Shown here one piece after another: positions 27,846 to 36,686 of a stretch of DNA of 64,000 nucleotides. Source of the stretch: Holdemania sp. Marseille-P2844. Its GTDB lineage: Bacteria > Bacillota_I > Bacilli_A > Erysipelotrichales > Erysipelotrichaceae. The position numbers and the translations under genes are program-made. The notes beneath the pieces were generated by a model. It saw only the letters and a list, made by a program, of their open reading frames with translations. It was not told the origin of the DNA and searched no databases. The stretch lies in the NCBI RefSeq assembly GCF_900120005.1, contig NZ_LT635453.1, positions 248,001 through 312,000 of the forward strand, written 5' to 3'. The first letter of the stretch is position 1, and every line of letters begins with the position of its first letter.

Positions 27846-29455
27846 TGAATTTCGACTGTTTTGATCAACCGTTTTCATCCAACCGCTATCCGGTGATGGC
27901 GCGCAGAGGGATGGTCTGTACCGGTTCCGCGCTGGCGTCGGCAGCCGGCTTGGAAATGCTGCGGCAAGGCGGCAATGCGATCGACGCGGCGGTGGCGACG
28001 GCGGCTGCCCTGACGGTCGTGGAACCGACGGCCAACGGACTGGGCAGCGACGCGTTTGCGATCGTCTGGCATAAAGGAGAATTGATCGGGCTGAATTCTT
28101 CCGGCTTTGCACCGCAGGCGATCAGTGCTGAACAGGTCAAAGCTCAGGGTCATTCGACGATGCCGACCTTCGGCTGGACGCCGGTCACGGTGCCGGGCGC
28201 GGTCAAAGCCTGGAAAAGCCTGAACGAGCGCTTTGGAAAGCTGACGCTGGCGCAATGCCTGGCCCCGGCGATCCGCTATGCCCAAGAAGGCTATCCATGT
28301 TCCCCGGTTTTAGCGCATTACTGGCAGGCGGCTTTTGACAAGTACAAAAAAGAATTTGCCGGGAAACCGGAGTTTGACGAATGGTTTGCGACGTTCGCTC
28401 CGCAGGGACAAGCGCCGCAGGCGGGGGATGTGATCACCTTGAAAAATCATGCGGAAACATTAAAAGAAATCGGCCGCACGCAGGCGGACAGCTTTTACCA
28501 TGGCCCGCTTGCCGATCAGATCGACGCCTGCAGCCGCAAATATGGCGGGTACCTCCGCAAAGCGGATCTGGAAGCGTTTGAAAATGAATGGGTCACTCCG
28601 ATCCGGCTGAATTACCGCGGCTATGAAATCTGTGAAATTCCGCCGAATGGGCAGGGGATCGTCGCCCTGATGGCGCTGAATATTCTGAAAGAATTCCAAT
28701 TTCATGAGAAGCTGCACGTGGAAACGGTTCACCGTCAGCTGGAAGCAATGAAGATGGCGTTCAAGGATGGCTTGTTCTATATTACAGATCCGAAGGCAAT
28801 GAAGGTGAAAACGGAACACCTGCTTGATCCGCAGCTGGGGCGTCTGCGCGCCGCTCAGATCACGGACATTGCGCAGGATCCACAGGTCAGCGAGCTGCCG
28901 CAGAGCGGAACGGTGTATTTATGCACGGCGGATGAGGAAGGCAACATGGTGTCCTATATTCAGAGTAATTATATGGGCTTCGGCAGCGGCATCGTCGTTG
29001 AGGGCACCGGCATTTCCTTGCAGAACCGGGGTCATGATTTCTCGCTGGATGACAAGCATGCCAATTATTTAGAGCCGCGCAAGCGGACGTATCACACGAT
29101 CATTCCGGGATTTTTGATGAAAGAGGGGAAAGCAGTCGGACCGTTCGGCGTCATGGGCGGCTATATGCAGCCGCAGGGGCATGTCCAGGTGGCGATGAAC
29201 CTGATCGACTTTCATCTCAATCCGCAGATGGCGCTGGATGCGCCGCGCTGGCTGTGGGAACGGGACAACCGGATTCTCGTTGAACCGCACTTCCCGACCG
29301 CTTTAGCGAAGGCGCTGCAGAAGCGGGGACACCGGATTGAGGTTTGTCTGGATCCCGGCGTTTTCGGCAGGGGACAGATGATTCTCAGAATGGAGAACGG
29401 CACGTTGATCGGCGGGACAGAATCCCGTACCGATAGCAACATTGCCTGTTTCTGA
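27842..29455 (+). CDS. Gamma-glutamyltransferase family protein
   Basis: A 537-residue Ntn-hydrolase of the gamma-glutamyltranspeptidase family. The large-subunit part has GGNAIDAAVATAAALTVVEP and NGLGSDAF; the small subunit would begin at the nucleophile in SGTVYL (Thr357), followed by GNMVSYIQSNYMGFGSG. There is no signal peptide, so the protein is probably cytoplasmic, unlike classical GGT; it may act on another gamma-glutamyl or amide compound. It is translationally coupled to nudF and followed two bases later by a TfoX-type gene. Confidence 0.88.
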   Translation: MMNFDCFDQPFSSNRYPVMARRGMVCTGSALASAAGLEMLRQGGNAIDAAVATAAALTVVEPTANGLGSDAFAIVWHKGELIGLNSSGFAPQAISAEQVKAQGHSTMPTFGWTPVTVPGAVKAWKSLNERFGKLTLAQCLAPAIRYAQEGYPCSPVLAHYWQAAFDKYKKEFAGKPEFDEWFATFAPQGQAPQAGDVITLKNHAETLKEIGRTQADSFYHGPLADQIDACSRKYGGYLRKADLEAFENEWVTPIRLNYRGYEICEIPPNGQGIVALMALNILKEFQFHEKLHVETVHRQLEAMKMAFKDGLFYITDPKAMKVKTEHLLDPQLGRLRAAQITDIAQDPQVSELPQSGTVYLCTADEEGNMVSYIQSNYMGFGSGIVVEGTGISLQNRGHDFSLDDKHANYLEPRKRTYHTIIPGFLMKEGKAVGPFGVMGGYMQPQGHVQVAMNLIDFHLNPQMALDAPRWLWERDNRILVEPHFPTALAKALQKRGHRIEVCLDPGVFGRGQMILRMENGTLIGGTESRTDSNIACF

Positions 29456-29457
29456 CA

Positions 29458-29793
29458 ATGGCTTCGACATTGGAATTTGTCAGGTATGTGTGCGATCAGC
29501 TGGCTTTGGCCGGCACAATTACCTGGAAACGAATGTTCGGGGAGGTTGGCCTGTATTGCGATCAGGTGTTCTTTGCGGTGATCTGCGACGATCAGCTGTT
29601 TATTAAAATCACGCCGGAGGTGGCGGCCAGGATGCCGGATTGTCCAAAAGCGCCGGCTTATCCGGGCGCGAAGGAAAGTTTTTTGATGGAAGATCTGGAT
29701 GACCGGGAAAGACTGGCACAGATCGTCCGAGCGACCTGTGACGCTTTGTCCAAGCCAAAGACGCGGCGGCCGAAAACCGCAAAATCCGAATGA
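29458..29793 (+). CDS. TfoX/Sxy N-terminal domain protein
   Basis: A 111-residue protein with the TfoX N-terminal fold (FVRYVCDQLALAG, then WKRMFGEVGLYCDQVFFAV) and no C-terminal TfoX domain. In gammaproteobacteria TfoX aids competence-gene activation, but stand-alone N-terminal domains are widespread in Firmicutes with no proven role. It starts two bases after the gamma-glutamyltransferase stop and has a basic C-terminal tail. Confidence 0.85.
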   Translation: MASTLEFVRYVCDQLALAGTITWKRMFGEVGLYCDQVFFAVICDDQLFIKITPEVAARMPDCPKAPAYPGAKESFLMEDLDDRERLAQIVRATCDALSKPKTRRPKTAKSE

Positions 29794-29812
29794 TGTCTAA
29801 AAATGATGTCTA

Positions 29813-29850
29813 AGATAGAACGGCAGGTTATGCTCTGTTCTATCTTTTTT
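29813..29850 (+). terminator. Rho-independent terminator
   Basis: AGATAGAAC (29813-29821) pairs with GTTCTATCT (29837-29845), then T residues. It ends the NUDIX operon. The 300 bases beyond it (to 30147) show no supported gene. Confidence 0.9.
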
Positions 29851-30142
29851 TCTTTTTTTCCTGAATCCGGCAGTCAGTAAGCGGGGATGAACCTGTCGTC
29901 GCCGGCAGCGGTGGGTTAAAGAAGAAATTTCGGCAGAATTCGTCTTATTGGAAATCCGGTTTTGCGGTTTTGTCGTAATCGTCCGGGCTTGCGTGAGCGT
30001 CGTGCAATGCTCCTGCTGAACGGTATTGGAAGATGCGAAATTCCCATCGGGAGATAAACCGCGGAATAACTTTGACTTCTTCGCAGCACCAGACAGTACC
30101 GAAAGTAAAATAAAAGGGGACAGGGAAGCTGTGCTTTAAAAG

Positions 30143-30176
30143 AAAAACGAGGGAAATCCAAAACGGGAATCCCTCG
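30143..30176 (-). terminator. Rho-independent terminator (minus strand)
   Basis: CGAGGGA (30148-30154) and TCCCTCG (30170-30176) pair; on the minus strand the stem is followed by TTTTTCTTTT. It ends the MoxR-DUF58 operon. Confidence 0.85.
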
Positions 30177-30223
30177 CTTTCCATCCAGATAACGGATGTT
30201 CAAATCCTTAATGTTACAAGCCG

Positions 30224-31399
30224 TTAAGGACGATAACGTTCTTCATTATAAGCGTGCGTCAGTTTTTTGAACTGATCGTCCGGTTCTTCGTCCTGAACTT
30301 CCTGCCAATATTCCCATGGCGTCGCAGAAGGGGCGAACGGATGTCCTTTCCGAATTCGCTCGTCAACCGCTTCTTTATATTGTTTTCTTACGGGCGAAAG
30401 TGCTTCCGGATGCAGCCAGGAATGCAGACGCTGACGCAGTGTCGGCCGGGGTTCCAGCGCGGAGGCCGCGATTTTCTCACTGCGGAAGTTGCCTTCCAGA
30501 GAAGGGTAATGCGTTTTCCGGATTAAACGAATGAACCAGCGAAGTAAGAGAAAAAGCAGAAGCCCGGCGGCGATGATGAGGATCAAAGTCAGAATTCCAT
30601 TGAAAAGCGGCGAAGTCGTCATTGCGGATTCTGGGTTCTGCGTGATCGTTGCTTCGCTCTGGGGCGGCTGCATCGTGACTTCTGTTCCTGTTTGATGCGC
30701 CAGAATCCAGCGGATCAGACTTTGCAGCGACAGGATGATCGCCGAGAAGACAAACGCGAAAATTTCGATCAGACGGCTTAAAATCCAGGTCAGCACCTGG
30801 CCTGCTCCCTCAGCGGCGGCAAGAATCAAAGCGCTCAGCGGCCCGATCGCCAACGTGGCCGCAAGCTGAATTCCAGCCATCCTGAGCAACAGTTTTTCCT
30901 GATCGGGATCGAGCTGGTACAGGGATGCCGGATCAGCCGGATTGAATAGTTGAGACTGCACGCGCAGGCATAACGCCGCCAGTGCCAGCAGCAATGAGCT
31001 GCGGATCAGGTCCGGACTGGCGCTGACCGTATTGATGAGGATCAGGATTAAGCCGCCGATCCCCAACCGTCCCCAGGAACAATCCCGGAAATTTTCCAGC
31101 GTCAGGATCAGGCCGGTTTCCAGAATCAGTCCGACGGCGGTTAACGCAATCGCCGGAATATTTTTCTGCAAGGGAAGCAGAAGCGCAAAGATCACGATGT
31201 TCAGCCACAACAGGCCAGAGCGCAGCGCTGGTTTTTTCTTGTTGGAAAGCAGCGACAGGCCCCATTGCAGGATGAAGAACAGGACACATCCCGGCAGGAA
31301 AAGCATTCCGGACAGAAACGCCTGCGCCAAGACAAGCATGATCCACAATCCGCACAGAACCTGTTGGAAGGCGATCAGATAAGGAAAGCACCGTTTCAT
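30224..31399 (-). CDS. DUF4129-like membrane protein of a MoxR operon
   Basis: A 391-residue protein with about five to seven hydrophobic segments, then a cytoplasmic C-terminal domain resembling DUF4129 (from VRKQYKEAVDERI to FKKLTHAYNEERY), often found in transglutaminase-type proteins next to MoxR and DUF58 genes. The ATG at 31399 follows GAAGGAGGG and overlaps the DUF58 stop by four bases. No transglutaminase core is present. Probably a membrane partner of the MoxR/DUF58 pair. Confidence 0.7.
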   Translation of the reverse strand: MKRCFPYLIAFQQVLCGLWIMLVLAQAFLSGMLFLPGCVLFFILQWGLSLLSNKKKPALRSGLLWLNIVIFALLLPLQKNIPAIALTAVGLILETGLILTLENFRDCSWGRLGIGGLILILINTVSASPDLIRSSLLLALAALCLRVQSQLFNPADPASLYQLDPDQEKLLLRMAGIQLAATLAIGPLSALILAAAEGAGQVLTWILSRLIEIFAFVFSAIILSLQSLIRWILAHQTGTEVTMQPPQSEATITQNPESAMTTSPLFNGILTLILIIAAGLLLFLLLRWFIRLIRKTHYPSLEGNFRSEKIAASALEPRPTLRQRLHSWLHPEALSPVRKQYKEAVDERIRKGHPFAPSATPWEYWQEVQDEEPDDQFKKLTHAYNEERYRP

Positions 31400-32517
31400 T
31401 CTGTTCCCTCCTTCCGCAGCGGCAGCGCCTGACAACGCGCCGGCAGTGTCCTGGGATCGGGCAGCGTCCAGCAGACCAGCGTGACGGCCGTGCCCTGGGC
31501 GCAGAGTTTCATCACCCATTCGCGGATGGCGTCCGTCAATGAATTGAGAATGAACAGGCAATGATGCGAGGCATCCAACAGCTGTGGATATCGCTGAAAT
31601 AACCGCGTCGGTTCACCCAGCGGATAGGGTGCGGCACAAGCTAACAGATCCAGACAGCTGACCGTATGGTTCAGACTGGTATCGCACGCCGAGGTATCCG
31701 CGACGGTAAAGCGCACGACGGCATTGGTGACCAGCGCTGCAGACAGCTGTTGGCGCTGGCTCTGGTCCAGTACGGCGGCCGCGAACTGCACCGCGCTTTC
31801 CATAAATTCTGTATCATCCGCAAACAGATTCTGAATCGACTGCAGGATTAAGAAAATCGAAAATGCCGGATCGGAGGTATGATCGTATTCTTTGACATAA
31901 AACGATTGATACCGCGCCGTCGCCCGCCAGTCGATATCGCGGAAGCTGTCCTGCGGCTGATAGGGACGCACGCCGGTATAAAAGATCGAATCCGGATAGA
32001 GCCAGCGGCGTACTGACTGCTGCCCCTGAAGACCGCACGGACGGGCATCCAGCGCCGCCGGGAATTGTCGCAGGGGATGGACGACGCATAAACGCGGCGC
32101 AGCCTGCGGACCGTCCAGCTGGGTCAGATTCAGATAATCGGAAAGCGTTGTTGCGGCCCGGAATTCGCCAGCCCCACGCTGCTTCGCAGTGAATTGCAGC
32201 GTGCGGGTTTTCTTCTGGCGTCCACTCAGCGTCGTATGCAGGACAAACGCATTCGTCGCGCTTTCGCCGGTCAGGGACAGATCGGTTTCCTCGCATTCCA
32301 GAATCGCGGGAAAAGTGATCCGCACCGCGGCATGCGGCACGCTCATCCGCTTTTTATTCTCCAGAATCACCGTCAGCGTCAGCGTCTGTCCCGGTTCCAG
32401 CCGGCTGACGTCGCTGAGCAGCGTGACCGTTAACTCCCGAGCGCCGCGGCGTTCAAAATCATAGCGTCCCAGCTGGGCGAGAATCAGACCGAGGACGAAG
32501 ATGAACAACAATGTCAT
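31396..32517 (-). CDS. DUF58 domain protein
   Basis: A 373-residue protein with one N-terminal hydrophobic segment and a vWA-like DUF58 domain whose signature YQPQDSFRDIDWRATAR is near residue 200. DUF58 proteins work with MoxR ATPases, probably in assembly or activation of surface or metal-bound complexes. The gene begins six bases after the moxR stop and overlaps its downstream neighbour, as in classical MoxR operons. Confidence 0.9.
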   Translation of the reverse strand: MTLLFIFVLGLILAQLGRYDFERRGARELTVTLLSDVSRLEPGQTLTLTVILENKKRMSVPHAAVRITFPAILECEETDLSLTGESATNAFVLHTTLSGRQKKTRTLQFTAKQRGAGEFRAATTLSDYLNLTQLDGPQAAPRLCVVHPLRQFPAALDARPCGLQGQQSVRRWLYPDSIFYTGVRPYQPQDSFRDIDWRATARYQSFYVKEYDHTSDPAFSIFLILQSIQNLFADDTEFMESAVQFAAAVLDQSQRQQLSAALVTNAVVRFTVADTSACDTSLNHTVSCLDLLACAAPYPLGEPTRLFQRYPQLLDASHHCLFILNSLTDAIREWVMKLCAQGTAVTLVCWTLPDPRTLPARCQALPLRKEGTE

Positions 32518-32523
32518 GAGGAA

Positions 32524-33471
32524 TCAACCCTGAAACTTTTCAACCGGAACCGGGATCTCTTCCAGAATCTGCGCCAGCACGGCTTCCGCCTGCCGGTCCG
32601 ATCCGAGGCTTAATCCGCCCAGAATCAAACGATGCGCCAGCACCGGCTGGGCACAGGCTTTCAAATCATCCGGCAGCACATAATCGCGCCCCTGGATCGC
32701 GGCCGTTGCTTTCGCGCAGCGCACCCACGCCAGCGCTCCGCGGGGACTGACGCCTAATTGAATCCGCTCATGCGCCCGCGTTCTGCCTACGACCTGCAGC
32801 GCATACGCCAACAGCTCATCATGGATCTGAACTGCGTCGACCTCACTGCGCAATGTAAGCAGCTGTTTTCCGTCGAGCACCGGCGAGAGCTGCGGCGCGG
32901 CCGCCTGTGCGCTGAGATTTTTCAGCATTCGCTGTTCCTCCTGCGGCGAAGGATAGCCGGGATGAATGCGAATCATAAACCGGTCGATCTGCGCTTCCGG
33001 CAGCGGGAAGGTTCCCTGATTTTCAATCGGGTTCTGTGTTGCGATGACAAAGAACGGCTCTGGCAGCGGATAGGTTGTACCCTCCACGCTGATCTGGTGT
33101 TCTTCCATCGCTTCCAATAAGCTTGACTGGGTGCGCGGGGCGGCGCGGTTGATCTCATCCGCCAGCACAAGCTGGGTAAATAACGGACCCGGCCGGAACT
33201 CAAATTCCCCTTTGGCCTGATTGTAGAACTGAATGCCGATCAAATCGGACGGCATCAGATCCGGGGTAAACTGAACCCGTTTAAACGAGAGGTTCAGCGA
33301 TTGGGCGACTGCTTTGGCCAGCGTCGTCTTTCCGGTGCCGGGCACGTCTTCTAACAGAATGTGGCCTCCGGCTAATAAACTCATCATGATCAGGTCGCAG
33401 CTCTGTTCGCTGCCGACCATGATCTGTTCGATATTCTTCTTTAATAAGGATGCGGCTTCCTGACATTTCAT
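32524..33471 (-). CDS. MoxR-family AAA+ ATPase
   Basis: A 315-residue chaperone-like ATPase. Walker A is GTGKT (45-49), Walker B is LVLADEINRAAP near 108, and sensor regions follow (ATQNPIENQGTFPLPEAQ). A C-terminal lid covers about 230-310. Start ATG follows CAGGAGGA. First gene of the MoxR-DUF58-DUF4129-like operon; its clients are presumed to be products of that operon. Confidence 0.93.
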   Translation of the reverse strand: MKCQEAASLLKKNIEQIMVGSEQSCDLIMMSLLAGGHILLEDVPGTGKTTLAKAVAQSLNLSFKRVQFTPDLMPSDLIGIQFYNQAKGEFEFRPGPLFTQLVLADEINRAAPRTQSSLLEAMEEHQISVEGTTYPLPEPFFVIATQNPIENQGTFPLPEAQIDRFMIRIHPGYPSPQEEQRMLKNLSAQAAAPQLSPVLDGKQLLTLRSEVDAVQIHDELLAYALQVVGRTRAHERIQLGVSPRGALAWVRCAKATAAIQGRDYVLPDDLKACAQPVLAHRLILGGLSLGSDRQAEAVLAQILEEIPVPVEKFQG

Positions 33472-33571
33472 GGATATTCCTCCTGCGATTTTATTTATTT
33501 TATCACGAATTGCGTCTCGTATTTGAAAAGTCCTCTGAAAATTGTCTGGGAAAATGATTGAAATTTGTAAA

Positions 33572-33587
33572 ATTGAAATATTTCAAT
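33572..33587. promoter_or_regulatory. Perfect 16-base palindrome
   Basis: ATTGAAATATTTCAAT is fully palindromic. A further ATTGAAAT copy lies just to the left, and CATTGAA/TTCAATG form another inverted repeat at 33626-33650. It sits between the divergent moxR and DUF3788 genes and may be an operator. Confidence 0.45.
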
Positions 33588-33733
33588 GAAATTAGACAAA
33601 AAGTCCCAAACTGTTCACCGCTCCTTCATTGAATCTGAAAGCATTCAATGAGATAATAAAGCCAATCGGAAATTGGTGTTTCCTGTCGCAGGAAAGGACT
33701 GATGACCAATAAGGAAGACAGGAGGCGGATGAA

Positions 33734-34174
33734 ATGTATGAACGCATGCTGGACGGCGGGCATCGTCCCTCCACTCTGGAAATTCAAAATACGCTGGGCA
33801 TGAAAGCTTGTGCTTATCTGAACCTGTTGGAAACACGGCTTGCGGATCTTTACGATCTGCGCAAAGAATTCCGCTTCCCTTTTGGCAACGATTACGGTTG
33901 GGGTGTGAAGTACAGTCACAAGGCTGTTCACTTAGTTTACGTCTTTTTTGAACAGGGAGCGTTCACCGTGATGCTTCAGATCGGCGACGCGCGCGTGCCG
34001 TTGATGAAAGAGAGCCTGTCCTCATGGAGTGAAAAGGCGCGGACTCTGTGGGAAAACCGGTATCCGTGCGGGGAGGAAGGCGGCTGGATCCGTTATCGAA
34101 TTCTGGAACAAGAGGAAATTGAGGAAATAATCCGGCTGATCATGATAAAAAAAGCGCCGCCGAAAAAACGGTGA
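33734..34174 (+). CDS. DUF3788 family protein
   Basis: A 146-residue soluble protein of the DUF3788 family. The central region GNDYGWGVKYSHKAVHLVYVFFEQGAFTV (written as two parts: GNDYGWGVKYSHK and VYVFFEQGAFTV) is characteristic. No enzymatic role is known. The start follows AGGAGGCGGATGAA. It lies 38 bases ahead of an unrelated membrane gene on the same strand. Confidence 0.75.
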   Translation: MYERMLDGGHRPSTLEIQNTLGMKACAYLNLLETRLADLYDLRKEFRFPFGNDYGWGVKYSHKAVHLVYVFFEQGAFTVMLQIGDARVPLMKESLSSWSEKARTLWENRYPCGEEGGWIRYRILEQEEIEEIIRLIMIKKAPPKKR

Positions 34175-34212
34175 AATACCATTGGAAACCAACGATAGAA
34201 AGGGGCTGACTT

Positions 34213-35037
34213 ATGCGAAAAGGCAATCGTTTATTACTGATTTTGACCGGCATACTGGGATTGTGCGCCGTGGTGCTGCTGCTTCTGGTCAGCGTGTTCC
34301 GGGTGGAAAGCCTGACGATTATCGAACAGAATACCGAATTGATCTATCAGAGCAGTTCGGCGGAAATGATGGGCTTTGAATTCAGTTATTTAAGCGCTCA
34401 GGACGAACCGAAAACCGTCGCAACGATGCGCTTTGTCGCCAGGGATTTTCCGGTCTATGTGATCGGGCGCACGACGCAGAGCTTCGGTCCGTTTGAAGTG
34501 ACGACGGTGCAGGCGGTCATCGCGCCGATGGACACGGAGTGGCCGGAAAGCGGCGGGCTGGACTTGTCCGACGCGATCCTGACGTTCACCGACGGCAGTG
34601 AGGAACAGATCCGGCTGGGCAAGCTGAAGCTGGTGCCGAAAGAAAAAAATGAAGGTCCGTATGAAATTACGGAAATGACGTCCAAGGATGACGGAAGCTT
34701 TACGATTCGGTTAAACGCGACGAAAATGCTGCATTTTGCCAGTATTTCCAGTACGACCACGGAAAATGTGCTGGATGTGCTGGAACTGATTATCAACGAC
34801 AAGCCGGTGGAGGAATGGAAAGGGTTGCTTGTGCCGCAGGGCGAGATCGTGATTCAGGGCAGCTTTAAGGACAAAACGGTCGATCCGCTGCAATCCATGC
34901 GGCTCAGCCCGACGATGGTTCTGGAAGATGAAAAAGGCAATCCGTTCGATCTTCAGTTTTCCACCCAGCGCAAGCGGCAGGAAGGGTTTAACGTCTTCAA
35001 CCTGTTGTCGACCACGCGGAAGGGAGGCAGCGAATGA
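34213..35037 (+). CDS. Membrane-anchored extracellular protein, unknown function
   Basis: A 274-residue protein with one N-terminal helix (LLLILTGILGLCAVVLLLLV) and an exported beta-rich domain; I do not recognise a family. There is no lipobox, so it stays anchored by the helix. It overlaps the next membrane gene by four bases (ATGA), so the two are translated together and probably work together. The start follows AAAGGGG. Confidence 0.75.
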   Translation: MRKGNRLLLILTGILGLCAVVLLLLVSVFRVESLTIIEQNTELIYQSSSAEMMGFEFSYLSAQDEPKTVATMRFVARDFPVYVIGRTTQSFGPFEVTTVQAVIAPMDTEWPESGGLDLSDAILTFTDGSEEQIRLGKLKLVPKEKNEGPYEITEMTSKDDGSFTIRLNATKMLHFASISSTTTENVLDVLELIINDKPVEEWKGLLVPQGEIVIQGSFKDKTVDPLQSMRLSPTMVLEDEKGNPFDLQFSTQRKRQEGFNVFNLLSTTRKGGSE

Positions 35038-35594
35038 AAAAGGGAATGCTTCTGATTTTCTGGGGCCTGATGTTTCTGACCCTGACGATCGTAAAACTGC
35101 CTTGGGAAGGGCTGGTTTGGGGTTTTAATATGATCGGCTACGGCTTGTGCGCAGCAGGCATGCTGATGAGCTTCAGAGCCAGCGAAATCCGCGCGTTTCT
35201 GATCTCCGGCGTCGGTCTTTTAGGCGCGATGATCTGCTGTCTGTTGTCGTTGGCGGCCAGTCTGCCGCTGCGGTACAGCGGCATTCTGATGCTGGTATGC
35301 AGGATCTTTGAACTGTTCGGCTTTGCGAAAATGTTTGAAGGGTGCTGGCGGCAGTTCCGCCGTCGGCGGCTGCGGGAAAAAGCGAAGGAAACGGATCTCC
35401 GCATGAAAATCTACATGCTGGCGTTCACGTTATGCGCCATCGCCGAGGCGGCCTGTTGGTTCATCGGCGCGGCCTGGGCCTCGCAGATCGTCCAGCTGAT
35501 CATCCGGCTGGTTTACGGCATGTTGATGGCGTGCGTTATGCTGTATTCGGAAAGCGACTCGCTGCTGCCGCGCGAGGAAGAATCGAGAATTTGA
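35034..35594 (+). CDS. Polytopic membrane protein, unknown function
   Basis: A 186-residue protein with about five hydrophobic helices and a basic loop near 110-125 (FRRRRLREKAKE). No family was recognised. It is coupled to the preceding anchored protein by a four-base overlap and is followed by a strong terminator, so the pair closes an operon. Confidence 0.75.
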   Translation: MKKGMLLIFWGLMFLTLTIVKLPWEGLVWGFNMIGYGLCAAGMLMSFRASEIRAFLISGVGLLGAMICCLLSLAASLPLRYSGILMLVCRIFELFGFAKMFEGCWRQFRRRRLREKAKETDLRMKIYMLAFTLCAIAEAACWFIGAAWASQIVQLIIRLVYGMLMACVMLYSESDSLLPREEESRI

Positions 35595-35604
35595 ATTTGA
35601 TCAG

Positions 35605-35627
35605 AAAACCGGTTCGCCGGTTTTTTG
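35605..35627 (+). terminator. Rho-independent terminator with UUCG loop
   Basis: AAAACCGG and CCGGTTTT pair around a TTCG tetraloop and are followed by T residues. Confidence 0.9.
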
Positions 35628-35874
35628 TCCTTTTGGCGAGTGAAAATTGAAAAAATGATAAAACGGAATCGCACGATTAGGGAAGTGTGTTTTCAGATGT
35701 GAAGAAAGAGCTTCTGATTTCATTCGGATGATTCGATTTTATAAAAGAAGCGTTAGCAAGTTGATTAGACAGTTTATCTTACAAATATCAATATGATTTT
35801 TTCCAGAATCCTACTTAACCAGACGATTGGGAAAACAATCGTTTTCTTCCTCTTTATAAGTTCATAAAATCTGT

Positions 35875-35880
35875 TATAAT
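35875..35880 (+). promoter_or_regulatory. Extended -10 of queT
   Basis: TGTTATAAT with a weak -35 region; transcription would start just before the preQ1 leader. The 240 bases upstream, back to the terminator, show no gene. Confidence 0.55.
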
Positions 35881-35903
35881 AGTAAACGTTTTGAGAGAAG
35901 ACA

Positions 35904-35945
35904 TGTCAGTCGCAATCCCCTGACAATAAACAAAACACGAAAGGA
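35904..35945 (+). promoter_or_regulatory. preQ1-I riboswitch (translational)
   Basis: Stem TGTCAG (35904-35909) and CTGACA (35920-35925) enclose the loop TCGCAATCCC. An A-rich tail then leads to CGA (35938-35940), which can pair with the loop TCG (35910-35912) to form the H-type pseudoknot of class I preQ1 riboswitches. The ribosome site AAGGA (35941-35945) abuts that pairing, so ligand binding would block translation of the queuosine precursor transporter that follows. Confidence 0.8.
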
Positions 35946-35958
35946 ATTCAATAAGATA

Positions 35959-36486
35959 ATGAAAAACAAAACTTTAGTTCGTTTTTGTATCAGCGCGGTG
36001 ATCGCCGCGTTGTACGCCGCCGTTTCTCTGGCGTTAGCGCCGCTTTCATTCGGACCGGTTCAGATCCGGATCGCGGAAGCGATGACGCTGCTTCCGGTTT
36101 TATTCCCGGAGGCGATTGCCGGCGTGACGCTGGGCTGTTTTCTGACTAACTTGATCGGCGCGATCATGGGCGTCAATTTGTTAGGCTTTTTTGATGTGCT
36201 GGCGGGGACGCTGGCGACTTTCCTGGCCGCTCTTCTGACCTGGAAGTTCCGCAAGCTCTGCGTCAAAGGACTGCCGCTCGTTTCAGCGCTGATGCCGGTG
36301 CTGTTCAACGCCGTGATCGTGGGCGCGGAATTGGCGTATGTTCTCTATCCAACCGCTTTGGTTACCGGCTTTATGATCAATGCGCTGGAAGTCGGTTTTG
36401 GCGAGCTGATCGCCTGCTTCGTTCTGGGCTTGCCGTTAGTCAAAGCGCTGGATAAAGCGCAGGTGGCCAGGCGCTTCGGATTATAA
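35959..36486 (+). CDS. queT: Queuosine precursor transporter QueT
   Basis: A 175-residue integral membrane S-component of the ECF transporter type, with about six helices and the family start FCISAVIAALYAAVSLALAP followed by QIRIAEAMTLLPVLFPEAI. It binds preQ1 or a related precursor and needs a shared energising module encoded elsewhere. A preQ1-I leader precedes it, which supports the assignment independently of the protein. A terminator follows at 36544. Confidence 0.92.
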   Translation: MKNKTLVRFCISAVIAALYAAVSLALAPLSFGPVQIRIAEAMTLLPVLFPEAIAGVTLGCFLTNLIGAIMGVNLLGFFDVLAGTLATFLAALLTWKFRKLCVKGLPLVSALMPVLFNAVIVGAELAYVLYPTALVTGFMINALEVGFGELIACFVLGLPLVKALDKAQVARRFGL

Positions 36487-36543
36487 AGGTAAGATCGACT
36501 CTGTTGAAAAGACCTCTCAAGACAGACTGCTAAAGGGATTTCG

Positions 36544-36566
36544 GACGCTTTCGGGCGTCTTTTTTT
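36544..36566 (+). terminator. Rho-independent terminator
   Basis: GACGC (36544-36548) pairs with GCGTC (36555-36559) around a short loop and runs into seven T residues. Confidence 0.9.
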
Positions 36567-36686
36567 GTACCATTCCTGATAACCACTTTTTAATTCTTCT
36601 AATTTCATGAAAGACCTTGCCTTCCTTCCCCTCTATCCTTTACAATGAGGGGAAAGAAGGAATGTAAGAATTACGGGGGGGAAAGA

